A DNA stretch of 64,000 bases from Himantopus leucocephalus (Eukaryota; Chordata; Aves; Charadriiformes; Recurvirostridae): the NCBI GenBank assembly GCA_003993805.1, contig RSEF01000020.1, positions 10,195,599 through 10,259,598 on the forward strand. The letters run 5' to 3'. Positions within the stretch are counted from its first letter, which is position 1; each line of letters begins with the position of its first letter. The position numbers were made by a program, and so were the translations under genes. The notes under the pieces were generated by a model that saw only the letters and a program-made list of their open reading frames with translations, was not told the origin of the DNA and did no database searches. Below, piece after piece: positions 1 through 28,695 of this stretch.

Positions 1-269
1 GCTGCGCCTCTTGCCAGGGAGGTACAAGTGAAACATTGCCGTGGGAAACCTGTGCCATCTTCCTGCAGCTTGGTCTCAGCCCCCAAACCAGCCTGGTGAG
101 AAGCACCCCTCCTACTGCCCGGCGTCACCGGCTGGTCACGGGCTGCAGACAGGGAACTGATCTATCTGCACATGCTCTGCGCTGTTTGGTCACCTCTGGG
201 AAGCAGGAGTAGCCCAGCCTTGCTGGATTGACCTCCGCCGAGATAAGGCAAGCTTAAAAGAAAAACCAA

Positions 270-312
270 TAACCTTTATTCTAGGGTGGGGTTTTTTTTC
301 AGAATAAAGTTA
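270..312. terminator. Inverted-repeat pair of opposed poly(A) signals
   Basis: TAACCTTTATTCT at 270-282 and AGAATAAAGTTA at 301-312 are reverse complements apart from one missing base, with an 18-base loop. The left arm supplies AATAAA on the minus strand (275-280) and the right arm AATAAA on the plus strand (303-308). This could form a hairpin and could serve transcripts from both directions. Use by TTI1 on the plus strand is only a guess. Confidence 0.35.
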
Positions 313-1794
313 TACATGTTTCTGAAAGGAAAAGCATAAAACCAAACGGCATCTGCAGTATCCACCTATCCATCTACTGCAGCATCCACCACAGCGAAAC
401 ACCTCCCCGGCTGCCTTCCCAGCACCAGCCCTGTAAACCCGCCTGGGTCTCAGCAGCCAGCCCGTCCTGCCCGGCCGCAGGGACCCTGCGGATTGCAGCG
501 GTGAGGTCTCCGAGGACACCAGCCTGCCTGCGCCCGCGTCAAGGCACACCGCAGGAGGACAGACGTGAGGCTCGAAGGCAGCACTGTCACATCTGAGTCC
601 TTGCTCCCACCCATGCTGATCCACACGCATCCCCCTCTGGTCCTGTCCACACTAGCTCCCATCCTCACGGTCTTAACAGCCACGGTGGGGACAGCGCAGC
701 CACAGCTGCTGCAGGGAAGGCTGGAAGCAAAGCCATCTCCGGTGGGTACGACATCTCCGGGCTGCAGATCCCCAGCGTGTGCACAGGCACAACCTGCCAG
801 GACATGCCCCGTGGTCAGAGGTCTCATGGCACCACACCAGAGCCTGGACGAGCCATCTCCCTCCCTCCCAAGTGCGGGCTGGGTGAGGGAGGCGGCGGCT
901 GCTGTTTCTCAGCAGGACGGTACAGACAGCAGGAGGGCTGTGACAACAGGGGAGGAATTAGAAAAGTTCTCTTAATTACCATCTTCCCCATGTAGTAGAG
1001 CTGGGGCTGGGGCGCAAATGGAATCAGCTGCATCCATCAGGAAGGAGCCCTTGGGCTGCCACTCCAGCATGGGCTTCCTGGTGTCCCCATAACGCAGCCG
1101 TCTGGTTTCGGCGCTGGTGGAGCCCTTGCTGCTGAGCCGGGCGCCGGCACCGGCTGGGCGTGAGGCTGGGCTCCGGGAGGGATGCTGATGGGCCTCAGGG
1201 GCTGCTGCCATGCTTCATCCCGTGGCTCAGTGCGCACATCACGCTGAGACAGCAGGTCACTGCCCTGGCAGTAGTGGGGATGGGGATGCTCAGGACCTTA
1301 TGACAATGAGGGGACGCTCCTGCTGTGCCCTTCATGGACAGGGTAGGACCTACTGCTCTGTCCCTCTTGTGACGCCCCTTCCCAGCACAGAGCTGCTACA
1401 TCCGCGGAGGCAAATGCACCTTCCCACGCAGCCCCTTCTCTTTGCTGGGCGTTACTCACCGGGCAGGGCAGAGCGCTGCAGGCAGGGAGGGCTGGTGCGT
1501 GCTCCCACAGGCCGCCCTCCCGCCTTGCCCGCTGAGCAGATCGGTGCGTTGGTCACTGCACTGGTGCACGCCCCAGTGCCCAGGAACCAGCCACATCCCC
1601 CCAGCCAGCCAGCGGCACAACCGGCTGCACCGAGACACATGACGAGTCCCAGCACCAGTTTCTCCTGGTGCTCTCTCCACGCTTCCTGGCTCTCCCAGAG
1701 ATTTTTTTCCCCACAGCCGCCGTCCCCAGCCAGCGGTTCGATGTAGGCAGCGGGGAGCAGCTGGCCTCAGTCACACGGCCTCCTGTCACGGCTC

Positions 1795-1965
1795 TTCTCA
1801 GCTTCGTTATCACCCCTACTTTATTACAAGCAGAGTAAATTGCTTTTGTCTGAAGCAGGATAATGGCCAGAAGAGTGACTGCGTGGAAATGGCATTTTCA
1901 TGAGGCTGGTTCCTCCCCAGCAGTGACTTGCATATTAAGCTCAGCCCATTTGCAAGCCAGCCCAG
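1795..1965. promoter_or_regulatory. Candidate regulatory element: SOX/POU-like island
   Basis: An AT-rich block in GC-rich surroundings, 3' of VSTM2L. It contains CTTTTGT (SOX-like) at 1843-1849 and TTGCATATTA near 1929 (POU-like), plus CCCATTTGCAAG. The call rests on composition and motifs only. Confidence 0.3.
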
Positions 1966-2419
1966 GGGCTTCTCCGCTGCCCTGCCCACACCCTCCTCCC
2001 CGGGCAGGCACCGGAGCAGCCCCCGACCCGCTGGGGTCCGGGACCGAGCCGGGAGCAGCACCCCGGGGTGCAGGAGGGGTGCCCAGTTCCAGCCCATCAA
2101 GCACCCGTGCTGTCCGGGAGGAGACCTGGCCCCAGCGGGCAGGTGCCCCCCACGCAGGGGGCACAGCCCTTCCCAGGCATAGCAAGAGGGGACGCCAGGG
2201 AGCTCACCCCGCTCCAACCATCCTCCCCAGGGATGAGGAGCCAAGAAACCCGCGTCCAGCCACCTCCTCCATGCACAAACCCAGCCACGAACATGGGGAC
2301 ACCTTCGCACCCGGGGTTGGGGGCACAGCCCCACGTGCAGCCATGGCGTCGGGCGCTGTCGCAGGGGTGCTGGGTCCTGCACACAGATCCAGCGGGGTCC
2401 TCTCCTCCAACTCCCGCTC

Positions 2420-2620
2420 CCATGATTTCATATAAACTCAGCAAAATTAATCTCTTCTAATAAAACCTGTTATTTTTAAAGCTTGCCTCTAGGTTTTGCA
2501 AATTACTACACCACACGGCAATTTGTTTACTCTCCATTTGAGGTGATTTGCAGCCTTTTACCCTCACCAAAGCAGCTCCGGCTCTTCATTTTCCTCCTCT
2601 GTAGACTGTTTTTTATTGCA
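2420..2620. promoter_or_regulatory. Candidate regulatory element 3' of VSTM2L
   Basis: About 200 bases of AT-rich, non-repetitive sequence with AAAATTAATC, CTAATAAAAC and TTTTGCAAATTA (2494-2505, octamer-like). It ends at a poly-C tract. No coding potential is evident. Confidence 0.3.
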
Positions 2621-3447
2621 CTGGTGGCCGATGCCTCCTGCTNCCCCCCCCCCCCCGCCCCCCGCAGCGATACGGTTCCCTGACAAGGAGCATCCAAGTG
2701 CAGCACAAGCCCCCCCCGGCTCTGCCGGGGAGAGCTACAGCACAGCGGCTCTTATTGCTTGTGGCAAAGCAACATTTCCAACAACAGCCCCCTTGCCCTA
2801 CTTAATATTTTTCTCCTGACGAAGTACCCTGCATGTTTACAGGCTCCGGTGCCGTTCGCTCCCCTGAGACCATGGCTCTGCAAGTGAGACCCGCAGAGGG
2901 TGGCAAAGGAGAGCGTGGCTCTCGTCGCATCCCGTGGTCACCAGCCGCGCTGTGCCCTTCCTCTGCCGCCAGCGCCGGCTGACACCGGGCCAGCGGCTTT
3001 TGCTTTTGTTACTCTAACACATGACAAATCGCTTCATATCAGCAAAGCGAGAGGTGAGTGCTGTGGAGCTCCAGGGATTAATAAGCTGCAAAGCAGCCGG
3101 GGGACTGCTGGCAGCTGGGGCCCAGCCGGGCGCTGCCGATGCTGGGAGCTCCTCTCCCACTATGGGGCAGAGCCCGGCCCCGGGGGGCAGCCTGCACCCC
3201 CACTTTGGGGACCCCAACGTCCCACCTGGCCAGAGATGAGGCACCCAGGCAGGGGCTGAGGCTGGCACCCGGCAGCACGCAGAGGGGCCGGACCCCCAGC
3301 AGCCCACCCAGCCTCCCCACTGCACCCAGTGCCCCACGGCCACGGTGCAGAGCAGCCGCGGTCACCTGGGACCCAGCCGTACCCTGCACCCGCGGGGCAG
3401 CATCGCCCACCTCCCAGGCAGGACAAGCAGCTCCACAGCTGCAGGTG

Positions 3448-3482
3448 ACGATGCCCATCCTCATCCTCATCCCCATCCCCAC
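3448..3482. repeat. CATCCT/CATCCC hexanucleotide repeat
   Basis: About five imperfect copies of a six-base unit in GC-rich DNA just beyond the predicted VSTM2L transcript end. Confidence 0.7.
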
Positions 3483-3604
3483 ACGGCCTCAGCTCAGGAC
3501 CCGGCAGCCCCCAGGGGCAGCCCCAGCTGTGTCCCTTTTTAGCCAAGACGGTGCCAAAGCCACGTCCCGTCACCGTGCCAGGGACAGAGACCGCAGACCC
3601 GCAG

Positions 3605-4746
3605 AGGCTTCGTTTAAAGAGCTTTATTAGCTGCAGCAGGTCTGGTGGTGGCAGGCGCGGCGGCATGGGTGAGCGGCAGCAGGGGAGCAGTGCCCGGCAC
3701 CCAGATGGGGAGACCTGGGACCCCCCTCTCCCTCCCCGTGGCCCCGTCCCCAGCGGCAGAGTTTACCCGGGGGGGGGGCACAGGGAACGGGGTCTGCCAT
3801 TGGCACTGTGACGCAGCAGCCCGTGAGCCGGACCCTGCCCGGGGCAGCGTGGTGCCATGGTGCAGGAGGAAGGGGAGTTCGGCCGGGAGCAGGGGACCGA
3901 GAGCCGCACCAGCATGGGCAGCGGGGACGGAGCGAGAGCAGCCGGGGCTGATGGCCGAGCTCCCCTTCCTTCCATGAAATGCAAAGGGCCGGAAGGAGAA
4001 ATGGGTGAAAGCGGGCCAGCTCTGATGGCATGGCTCCCCGGGCACGCACGCACCGCGGGCAGCTGCCTGGCTGGGCGATGCCACGGCACAGCCCACAGCG
4101 CCACGGCTATGCTGGGGAGCGTGCCGGGAGTGTGGCATGCCGTCCTTCCTCCGCTGAGCTCAGGCCTCGACGTGCGTGGGTGGCTCTGGGGCAGGCAGGG
4201 GCAGGGAGAGGTGATATACACGGTCTATAAGATGGATGATGGAACTTATATATGCACTGCGGGGCTGGAACAGAGCAACTAAACTGGGCCTCCTACGGGA
4301 ACAGACGGTTGGTTCTGCAAAGCACAAGGGAGGGCAGGGAGGGTCCCGCGGGCAGGGGGGGCCTCCACCGGCCACGCAAAGCTGGGGTGCACCGTGGCCC
4401 GTGGCACCGCGGGTGGCAGCAAGCAGAGGGGTACCTGCCTGCATGGGGCCAGTAGGGATGGGGACCACCATGTGTGGGCATACGCCCAGGCCCCACGCAC
4501 GGTCCCAGCGATGCCCCCCCCAGCGCGGATATGGTCCTGCTCCCACACCCAGCTCTGGCACCGCCGCGCCACAGGGCTGGGGAAGAAACTGAGCCGGTGG
4601 TAGCCAACGGGAAGAGGAGGTGGTGGGGGTCAGTGGACAAGACGGGGCGGTGGGGCCAGTCTCTGGCAGGGGGTGCAGGACCCTCGATGGCTCCGCTGAG
4701 TCCAGGGTGGTGGGGGGCTCCAGTATCCGGCCCCGGCACCACCTGT
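3605..4746 (-). other. VSTM2L: VSTM2L 3' UTR (predicted)
   Basis: About 1.1 kb between the VSTM2L stop codon and the first credible poly(A) signal. It is GC-rich with no frame that continues a protein. An AT-rich patch at about 4210-4265 breaks the composition. The end is predicted, not seen: it depends on the AATAAA at 3623-3628 being used. Confidence 0.5.
3623..3628 (-). terminator. Poly(A) signal AATAAA for VSTM2L
   Basis: Canonical AATAAA on the minus strand, about 1.1 kb past the VSTM2L stop. It is followed within 40 bases by a TCTGCGG/TCTCTGTCC stretch that fits a GU-rich downstream element. No better hexamer lies between it and the stop codon. Cleavage is expected near 3605-3612. Confidence 0.6.
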
Positions 4747-20840
<16,094 letters not shown>

Positions 20841-22089
20841 CTTGCCGCGGGCGCGTCCGTCCCGGGGGCGGCGGCGCCGCCGGGCCGAGCCCTGTCCCCG
20901 GGGCTGCGCCGCGGTCCCGGCGCCGCCGCGCTGCGGAGCTCTTCCCTCGCGCGGAGGGCGCCGCGCGCCGAGGCGGTGCCGCGGCTCGCCCGGAGCCTCC
21001 CCCGCCCGGCGGAGGGATCCCGGCCCCGCGCACACCCCCAAAGTTTTTCCCACGGTTCATTCTTAAACTGCGCGGGGCGGGGCCGGGCCCGCCGCGCCCA
21101 CGAGAGACCCCCACGCACCGCCCTGCCGGGACACCCCACCCCACCCCCCGCCCCGTACCGCCGCGCCCACGCGGGGCCCCGTTCCCGCGCCCACGACGCC
21201 CACGCGGGGAAGGGTGTCTCCGCCGGGATCGCGGCCCGCCCCCGCTCCCCGCCACCCCCGGGCACCGCCGCTCCCGGCCGGGGCGGCTTCAGCACCCGGG
21301 ACAGCGCCCGCCGCCGCGCACGGCTCCGCCCGGGGAGTGATACCGGCGCCGCGGTGCCCGNGGGGGGGGGGGGTGCAATGCGGTGCCCCGGGGGTTGCGG
21401 TGCCCGGAGCAGCACCCGCCACCCCCCCCCGTCGTTTCACTCCCCGGGCGGCGCGGGAAGCGAGAGCGGTGGACGCACCTCGCCCCTCCCGCCAGGGAAA
21501 ATAAATGATTTATGGGGAAATAAGATGATCGGATAATTAGGAGCATTACTCAGGCCCTTGCTCGGCCCGCTCCCCCCGGGGCTCCTGCTGCAGCCCTGGG
21601 AGGGGGGGACAGAGGGAGAGTAGGAGCCGCCCNCGCCCCCCCCCCCGGTACAGACGAGCAAAATGGCATTTTTGGTTTGCTGAGTGTTTGCTCCTTTTTT
21701 TTTTTAAAAAAACGTTAAGAGAAGAGCAAGGGCACAATCCCCCCTGTGTGTCAGGGATCGCCTTCCCAGACCGTGCAAGATTCATCGCAAAATGAAAAAC
21801 CCGGAGCCTGGCTACGTGGGGGCTCAAACCCACCCTGGGGGCCCGGCCGGAGCGGTGCTGGTCGCAGCCCAGCCAGGCTGGGAGCTCCCACACCAACCCT
21901 CCCGTCAGGAAAAAGGGCTGTTCTGTACAACCACCCTGCCAGGCTGGGAACGGCAAACCTGCTCCTGCCACAAAAAGCATTTAATGTAACGGGAAAGATC
22001 CTCATCTCCCTTCGGCTGTACAAATCTAGAGACCAAACCCACCGACAGCACCAGCCTTTCCCCAAACCTGCACCTTGCAGCAGATCACA

Positions 22090-22400
22090 ACCATGGCGCC
22101 ATGACCTATACAATTTATGCACCTATTCTGAAAAGTCTAAAAATGTAAAGAGGAGCCCGAAGGCAGTATATCTCCACCCTAAACACCAAGCTTCATCCCT
22201 GGAGAGAAGGCACAGATGCAGACTTCACTCACACGATATTATCTGCACGCTACATAGCAATCTGAAGGATATTTGCTCTCTAGATAAACAGTAAAAATCA
22301 GATTTTTTCAGGTGTTTTCTGCCATGAGATGACAGATGCTTGCTACAAAGAGATTCTTTAAATTGGACTTGAAAATATAAACTGTATTTCTTCGCCCTTC
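22090..22400. promoter_or_regulatory. Candidate regulatory island upstream of VSTM2L
   Basis: About 300 bases of AT-rich unique sequence roughly 1.2 kb upstream of the VSTM2L start codon. It has CTATACAATTTATGCACC, CGATATTATCTGC and GATATTTGCTCTCTAGATAA. Its proximity to the promoter makes VSTM2L the natural target if it is active. Confidence 0.33.
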
Positions 22401-24819
22401 CCTCAGCAGGGTTCCTCCAGCAGAAAGAGCAGGAGTATTTTTCCCATTACCGCCCTGTGAAGCAGGGTCCCCCGGCTCGGCCGGGAAGAGTCCCGAGCAC
22501 GACTGCAGCTGCTGCGCTGCCTCATACCTGCGTTACAAATCAATAGTTTTAAAAAAGTTCTACCTTCTGCAGCATTTTCCACATGTCGGAATAAAGCCCA
22601 GATGACAGCAGAGCAGAGAGCATTGATCTCTGCCCAAGTTCATTACTCCCTCTAGAGTTAAAAGCTGAGGGACGGAGGGAGCAGCGGTAATGGACGAGCC
22701 GGGCGCCCAGCAGCCATGGCTGGTTGGGTTCAGAGGGTCCCACTTTGGGACAGCGAGAGCGCAATGGCAGCAGCAGGCTCTGGGCTTCCCGGGAGAAAGC
22801 TCCTGGTAGCCGGCAGCAGCTGCGCAGCGCTGGGAATGAGCGGGAGGATGATGCTGGAGGAGCTCGGGAGTCATCGGCCGCCCAAGCCTGGGCAGCTCCT
22901 CACTGCGCCCACGGGGGAACAGCCCCCGCGCAGTAGGGTCCCAGGGATGGACCCTGTGCTCTGAGCAGAAACCCTTTCCTTGAGCCAGCACTGGGCTCAA
23001 GTGCAACAAGAAGCAGCAGCGATGGCCAAGCACGATCGAGTGCCGCGGTTCGAGCAGTCCAGTCTCGTGGCTGCTGCGTGACCCGGGGTCCCTCCTCTGC
23101 CACCGGCCAGCGAGGGGACCTGACTCAGCCCACGCTGAAACGGCATCTACAAACGGTGCCCCCTCAGACCTGACACCCCCACTTTGGAAGCACCCACCCC
23201 TGGGTGCAGGTGGAGCGGGAGCTGGGGACATCACCCAGCGGGGACCGCACGTCCCAGGCAGGGGCCAGCTCCCGCGCCCCCAGCACGGGGAGCAGCACAA
23301 CCCCCACCAGCCGGCCGGGACGGTGGGTGCTGAGGCTGTGTGACTGCACCTCAATGGCTGAAACCCGCCAGGATCTTCCAGCGTATCATCAGAGATATTT
23401 AAATCATGCCACGAGGAAGCAAAGAGAGCATAAATTCCTCTCGGAGCTGGGAACACCTCCAGATGCAGAGCCTGAATTAAGCCCCATTTCCAGCTGATTT
23501 TCTGCCGCCGCAGCAGGATGACAAACGGACAGCGGGTCTGTGCAGGGGGCCAGCAGACGGGGGAGAGCCAAGCGTCCGTGCATCTCGGGCGCACTTGGAA
23601 GGTTTCATTTTCCTCCTCAATTTTAATTCATCAGTGAAAAGGCCCAGAGCAGATGCTGTCTGCTGCTGCAGCCATGCAGCCCTGATGAACCCCCCGTGTG
23701 CCTGACAGGGATACGAGGGAAGGTCGCTCGCACACAGAAGCGAGAGCAGAGCCAGCGGCTCCCAAACCCGATAGACGCCGGCGCCCGCTGCGTAACGAGG
23801 TCCCTTATCTGCACACCCGCTATTGCTCTGAACTAGCTGGCGCCTCCCTTGCAGGGCTCCCGTTCCAGCCGAACGTGCCCAGGGACTTGCTCTCAAGGAT
23901 GAAACGTTTCTTATCTCCGTTAGCACCAGGTTTTCTGCCTCCCGTTTAATTTTGCATATGCCGTCGGTTCTGCTCAGGGTGGGCACCTGCAAGATGGGGG
24001 AATCCAGTGGCCATTTCCACACAGCGACACCGCAAAGACCCCGGCGGCACCACGTCTGCCGTGACCCTACTTGTGTGCCCGTGAGGTTCGTGCGCACGTT
24101 TTTGCCAGGCTGCGCACCCTTTGGGTGGCACAGACAAGCCTGCAGAGCTGGAGGTTGCAGTGACGCTCTGAAGGGCTGGATGAGAGGTTGGAAGGGGGAG
24201 GAGGACCCGGCCCCATCAGCGGCACCTCCCGGGGGATGACCCTAATGGAGGCCCCAGGAGGATCCAGACCCCGTGGGGCAACGGAGAGGATCCTGCTGGG
24301 AGGATCTGCTCGCCGGGGCGCAGGGAGCATCCCCCGGTGACACGGCCCTGACCCAGCACTCCCCAAATACACCCAGAACCAAACTGAGATGGGTCAAGTC
24401 CTTCCTGCTGGCAACCGAGCGCTGCTCGCGTTGGTTCTGACGCAATCCAAAGCCCGTGTTTTCTTTCAATAGCAGAGCTACCCAGAAACTGCATCTCCAG
24501 GTTAAGGCATCCAGGGAAGAAAAATAACATAAAAACCCCACAGCTGCTGAAGCGCTGAGGGTCGCCTCATGAATTATTTTGGGATTCCCCTTTATAAGGG
24601 TTCATGAGGGGGCACCCCAATGCTCAGCACCCCTCACTCTGGGGTACTGTGGGATGTTTGGTCTCCGGTCCCCGCTGCCTGCCTGCCCTGCCCGCAGCTG
24701 CCCTCACCCCCAACGCTCTCCAGGGACAGCCGGTCCCGCATCCTTGTGAGCTCTCCCCAGGTCATGAGCCAACATGCGAATCTGCGGCTGCCTGGGAGAG
24801 CGGATTGGGTTGTTCATCT

Positions 24820-24990
24820 CTCTGACGGGCAGAATAAACACCCTCCACATTGATACCGAGCTCATTTCTGATACTTGTTTAGAGACTTGACAATCCCTGT
24901 ATAAAAGGATTTCCTTCCACAGCTGAAGTTTGACATTCCTGCATTATTAGATTATTTGCAAAGGTCTGCGTGCGCTGCAGGAAAACAACA
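24820..24990. promoter_or_regulatory. Candidate regulatory island with TATA-like motif
   Basis: Contains CTGTATAAAAGGATTTCC near 24897 and GCATTATTAGATTATTTGCA. The TATA-like match could indicate a promoter of a non-coding transcript, but nothing downstream on the plus strand looks like an exon. Confidence 0.28.
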
Positions 24991-25764
24991 CTACCGCCAG
25001 CCAACGCTACAACCTTCTCCTCCACAAATCATCCCGGGCGCAATAAGCCACGGAGACAGCGCCCATTTGAAAATCCCCGATGTGAAGCAGCCAGGGGAGG
25101 CGGCGAGGTGGGAGCTCAGGTGAGCAAACACAACCCAACCGCGCCGTAACCATAAAAAATAATTTAAAAAATTAAATCAAGCAGGAAGGCAGGCCCGGGA
25201 GAGGGCTTTGGGTACGGAGGGAAGCCTGCCCCAGACACAGCGGCTGCTGGGTTCAGACTCCAGCACCACCACGGGCTCCTCGTGCCGCTACTGGTGCGGC
25301 CCTTCCCCATGGCACAACCCGGCTGGGAGAGCACCGGGGCCCCGCGGATGGGGAGAGCATCCCTCGGGTACAGAAAGGTGGCGGCTCTGTCCCCCCGCCG
25401 GGCTTGGGGACAGCCACAGCCCCGTGCCCCCGGTCCCTCGCCCTGGTGGAGCCCCGGGGGTCCCAGCACAGCGTGGGGGAAGGCGGTGGGAACCTCCCCC
25501 CAGCGCGTAAGGGCTCCGGGAGTCACAGGTCTCTGCCCAGAGCAGCCTCCACACAGGGAAAGGTTATCCGAAGCATAAAATTCAGAAGAAAATGACTCGA
25601 AAAGAATTATTTCTTCAGAGAACAATTCATGCCCATTTCCAGTTCATTAACTCCTTCCTCCTCTGCAGAACCCACCATCAGGTTCCTGATGGAGAGAAAC
25701 ACCGTCACAGGTGTCAATCATTTTGGCAACAGTTCCCTCTTGCAAAACCATTGTTGTAAGGACC

Positions 25765-25864
25765 NNNNNNNNNNNNNNNNNNNNNNNNNNNNNNNNNNNN
25801 NNNNNNNNNNNNNNNNNNNNNNNNNNNNNNNNNNNNNNNNNNNNNNNNNNNNNNNNNNNNNNNN
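25765..25864. other. Assembly gap (100 N)
   Basis: Exactly 100 unknown bases, the conventional placeholder for a gap of unknown size. The bases on either side do not overlap or suggest a shared repeat. Any reading frame crossing it is meaningless. Confidence 0.98.
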
Positions 25865-27529
25865 AAATCAAACGTAAAAAACTAGAACCAAAAACCCAAA
25901 CCAATCACCCCGTCCCCCTCCGGATTATTTACTGCCATATGACAAAAGCCTTCCCTGAAACCCAGGTCTTAAAAGAAAAAAAAAAATTAAAAAAAATAAA
26001 AATCAATAGTTTAAGTGACTTATTTGTGCTGCTGAAGGTTTGTTTCCCAATTTTGACAGTGTCTCTTTGTATTTAGTGCAGCCTGGGTCTCTCTACCGGG
26101 ATGTCAAGAGATATTCCTCAGTCATGATTTGCGCTCATTTCTCCCCGTTTAGAGCAGCTCCGCCGGGAGCGGAGCTGAAGATGGATTCAGACACGCGGTG
26201 AGGATGATGCCGGTCTCCTGTGGCCACGGGGAAGTGCCGCCAGCTCCTGCAGCTCCCGGCGGGAGGAAACCAGCGCTTCGTCAGCTGGGAGCTGACACCT
26301 TCCCCGGTGCCGTCAGCCACCTGCACCGGCGCTCCCACCCCATCACCCACCGCAGGGCCGGTGTAACCATCCCTCTGCCTCCTCCTTCCCGCACCAGCTT
26401 CCCCAGGACTCACCCCCGCAGAGCCCAGACCAGCCCCGGCCTGGAGAAGACCTGGCCCAGACAAACCCCCCCAGGGCGAGTGCCTCCAGACCAGGGACAG
26501 CATCTCCCCCGTCCCTTGCTGCTTTCCAAATCCCGCGCTGGCACTCAGCAGCCTCATCCACCCAATACCCAACCCGGATCGGTGTCCCCGCAGAGCCCAG
26601 ACGCCCAGGCGATGGGCTCACATCCCCTCCTGCAGCGGCTGCTCCCCGCAGCCGGTTCCAGCCCGGGGGCAGCCCTGGGGGAGCAGAGCCGCCGGCACCG
26701 TGTCTCGGGGCTGCGCTGGAGAGGGACGGTGGAGCGTGGGGGCGAAGGGCGATGCTCCTGCTGCAGAACACCCTCCCCTCTCCTTTCTCTCAGAGTGCAA
26801 GTTCCCTGCCTCCCCATCACCAGAGTGCCTCATCAATCATGTTCCCTCTAATTAACTTCTAATTTACCTCTTTAGTCAAATCTGTTTACAATCAGAGACA
26901 AGAAAACACGTCCCAACGAGAGGTGCAATGAAGACTGGTCTCTCTCCTCGCACGCTCTGCTGCCTCCGTGCCGCAGCCTGGCACCTAGAGCACGGGCAGC
27001 AGCAGGTACATCAGCTCCGCGTCCTGCCCAAAACCCACACCAGGGATCTTCCCGGCCATGCCCTGGCCTCTGCTCCTGTTCCCCGGCACGGCGCTGCTCC
27101 AGCTACCCCTGCCTCAGGGAGGTTTTAGCATCTCCCCGTACATGAGACCTCCCACCACCTCCGCGCCCTCGGGGCCACCCCGTGGTGTCCCATGCAGCGC
27201 TGCTGGCACTCGGCCACCCCTGGGCAGGCAGGGGAACGCGTGGCTTGACGTGCTGAGGGCTCACAAATGAGCCAGACAAAGCCACCCGGCTCCTGTCACG
27301 TCGTGAGATGCCCCCGCCGTCACCTCCAACGGCTTGGAGCCCGATGGGTGCTGCCCGGGGTCCGCGCCGCCCCCTCGCCCCACTCCCAAAACCCACATTT
27401 AGGCCAAAAGCCAACAGTGATGCTGCTGCCCCTGAACTTTAAACCAGGGTCAAAAAAAAAACCAAACCCAAAAAACCAGAAGAGGTTAAACCAGGGAACA
27501 AACCCCACTGTCCGCAACCTCCAACTGAT

Positions 27530-27720
27530 TCATTAGGAAAACGCGTTATTAGCTCAACCCTTTAATCCTCCCCCAATTAGAATAATGACATTCTCCACAG
27601 CTGCTGAGGCTCATGGCGCCCGTCCTCATACCTCCAAGGCTTTTCTCTGCTGCTCAGCATTACAGCAAAAATGAGCTGGCCTGCAGCAGCACATTAAGCT
27701 GAATAATTATCTTAATTAAT
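27530..27720. promoter_or_regulatory. Candidate regulatory island, intergenic
   Basis: AT-rich block with CGTTATTAGCTCAACC, CCCAATTAGAATAATGACA and GAATAATTATCTTAATTAAT. It has the highest concentration of TAATTA-type cores in the intergenic interval. Confidence 0.32.
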
Positions 27721-28653
27721 AACAGCGGGCCCAGGTGGGCATCCGGGCCATCCCAAGGACCAAGGCAGAGGATGCAGAGTCTCCCAGCAGCCGGGCTCGC
27801 AGTCGGGGCGCAGGCGCGTGACGGTGCCGGGTGTCTAAGGCTCCCCCGACCACAGGAGAGGCACGAAGCGGCCTCCCCGCCCCAGGCACCGCACCGATAA
27901 AATCTGCCTTTGAGAGCAGCTCAGCTCCCACAGGCCCAACCCAAGATCACGATTTATTGGTCATCACCCTCTTTCAGTGCATCTCCCTCTCCTTCCCAAA
28001 TTTCATTATTTATCTGCTGAAAATACTTACGGGGCGGGGATTTCTCCAGGCACAAGCGTTAGGAGAGACAGTTCAAGCCCAGAGGCCAACCCATGGATAG
28101 GGATAGCCCCAGGCGCAGGGGGTGCGCAGGCAGGAGTGGGGGGCTCCGACCTCCCGTCTGTGCCAGGGCAGTGCCGGGGTGCCGGAGAGCCAGACCCCGA
28201 TGCAGCACCCTGGGTCACCAACACCCAACAGGCCTTGGGGACGCTAAATGGTTTTTTTGGGGCTTTACCAAGGTTTTGTACAAGATAAGGGGTTCCACAC
28301 GTCCCAGACAGGGCAGGGAGCTGCTTCCAGTCCCGCCAGGCAGAGGATCCTGACTTTTGTGCAGTGGGGTTCCTCCCTCTGAAAGAGTTTGGAAATTAGG
28401 AGGGAAGAATAATTCATCATCTGTCTTGTAGAAGCCCAACTTGCAATAACAAGCTCTGTGCTAATTCCTCAGCAACATCTGGAGCATCCTTATCTGCCAC
28501 AGAGACGTGACGGTTGGGTTGTGCTCAGGTAGGCACAGGCATTTTGGCTTTTTGTAATCCTCGCAAATACCTCCTTTGGCTGAGGAAGAAAAAAAACATA
28601 AGTGAAAACATTGCTCCAAGGTGTTCCTTCTCCCAAGGCTGGGCTGTCCTGCT

Positions 28654-28695
28654 GGCACAGGACCTGCCACTGCCGGCACAGGACCTGCCACTGCC
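28654..28695. repeat. Perfect 21-base tandem duplication
   Basis: Two identical 21-base copies (28654-28674 and 28675-28695) beginning GGCACAGGACCTGCC. It is intergenic, and the identity suggests a recent event. Confidence 0.9.

Larger units (their letters stand above)
1..3604. other. Intergenic region downstream of VSTM2L
   Basis: No coding exon could be supported on either strand. In human the next gene is TTI1, convergent with VSTM2L. Its 3' end could lie near the left edge here, but I could not recognise any TTI1 sequence. The region contains an inverted pair of poly(A) signals (270-312), AT-rich islands at about 1795-1965 and 2420-2620, a C-tract with an ambiguous base (2643) and a CATCCT/CATCCC hexamer repeat near 3448-3482. 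Confidence 0.6.

Noticed and set aside
1..99. Open plus-strand frame at the left edge as the end of TTI1
   Set aside because: The 32-codon translation to the TGA at 97-99 matches nothing I recognise and could be chance; more sequence to the left is required to decide.
24895..24910. TATAAAAGG as a gene promoter
   Set aside because: No exon, CpG island or open frame of substance follows on the plus strand; kept only as part of a candidate regulatory island.
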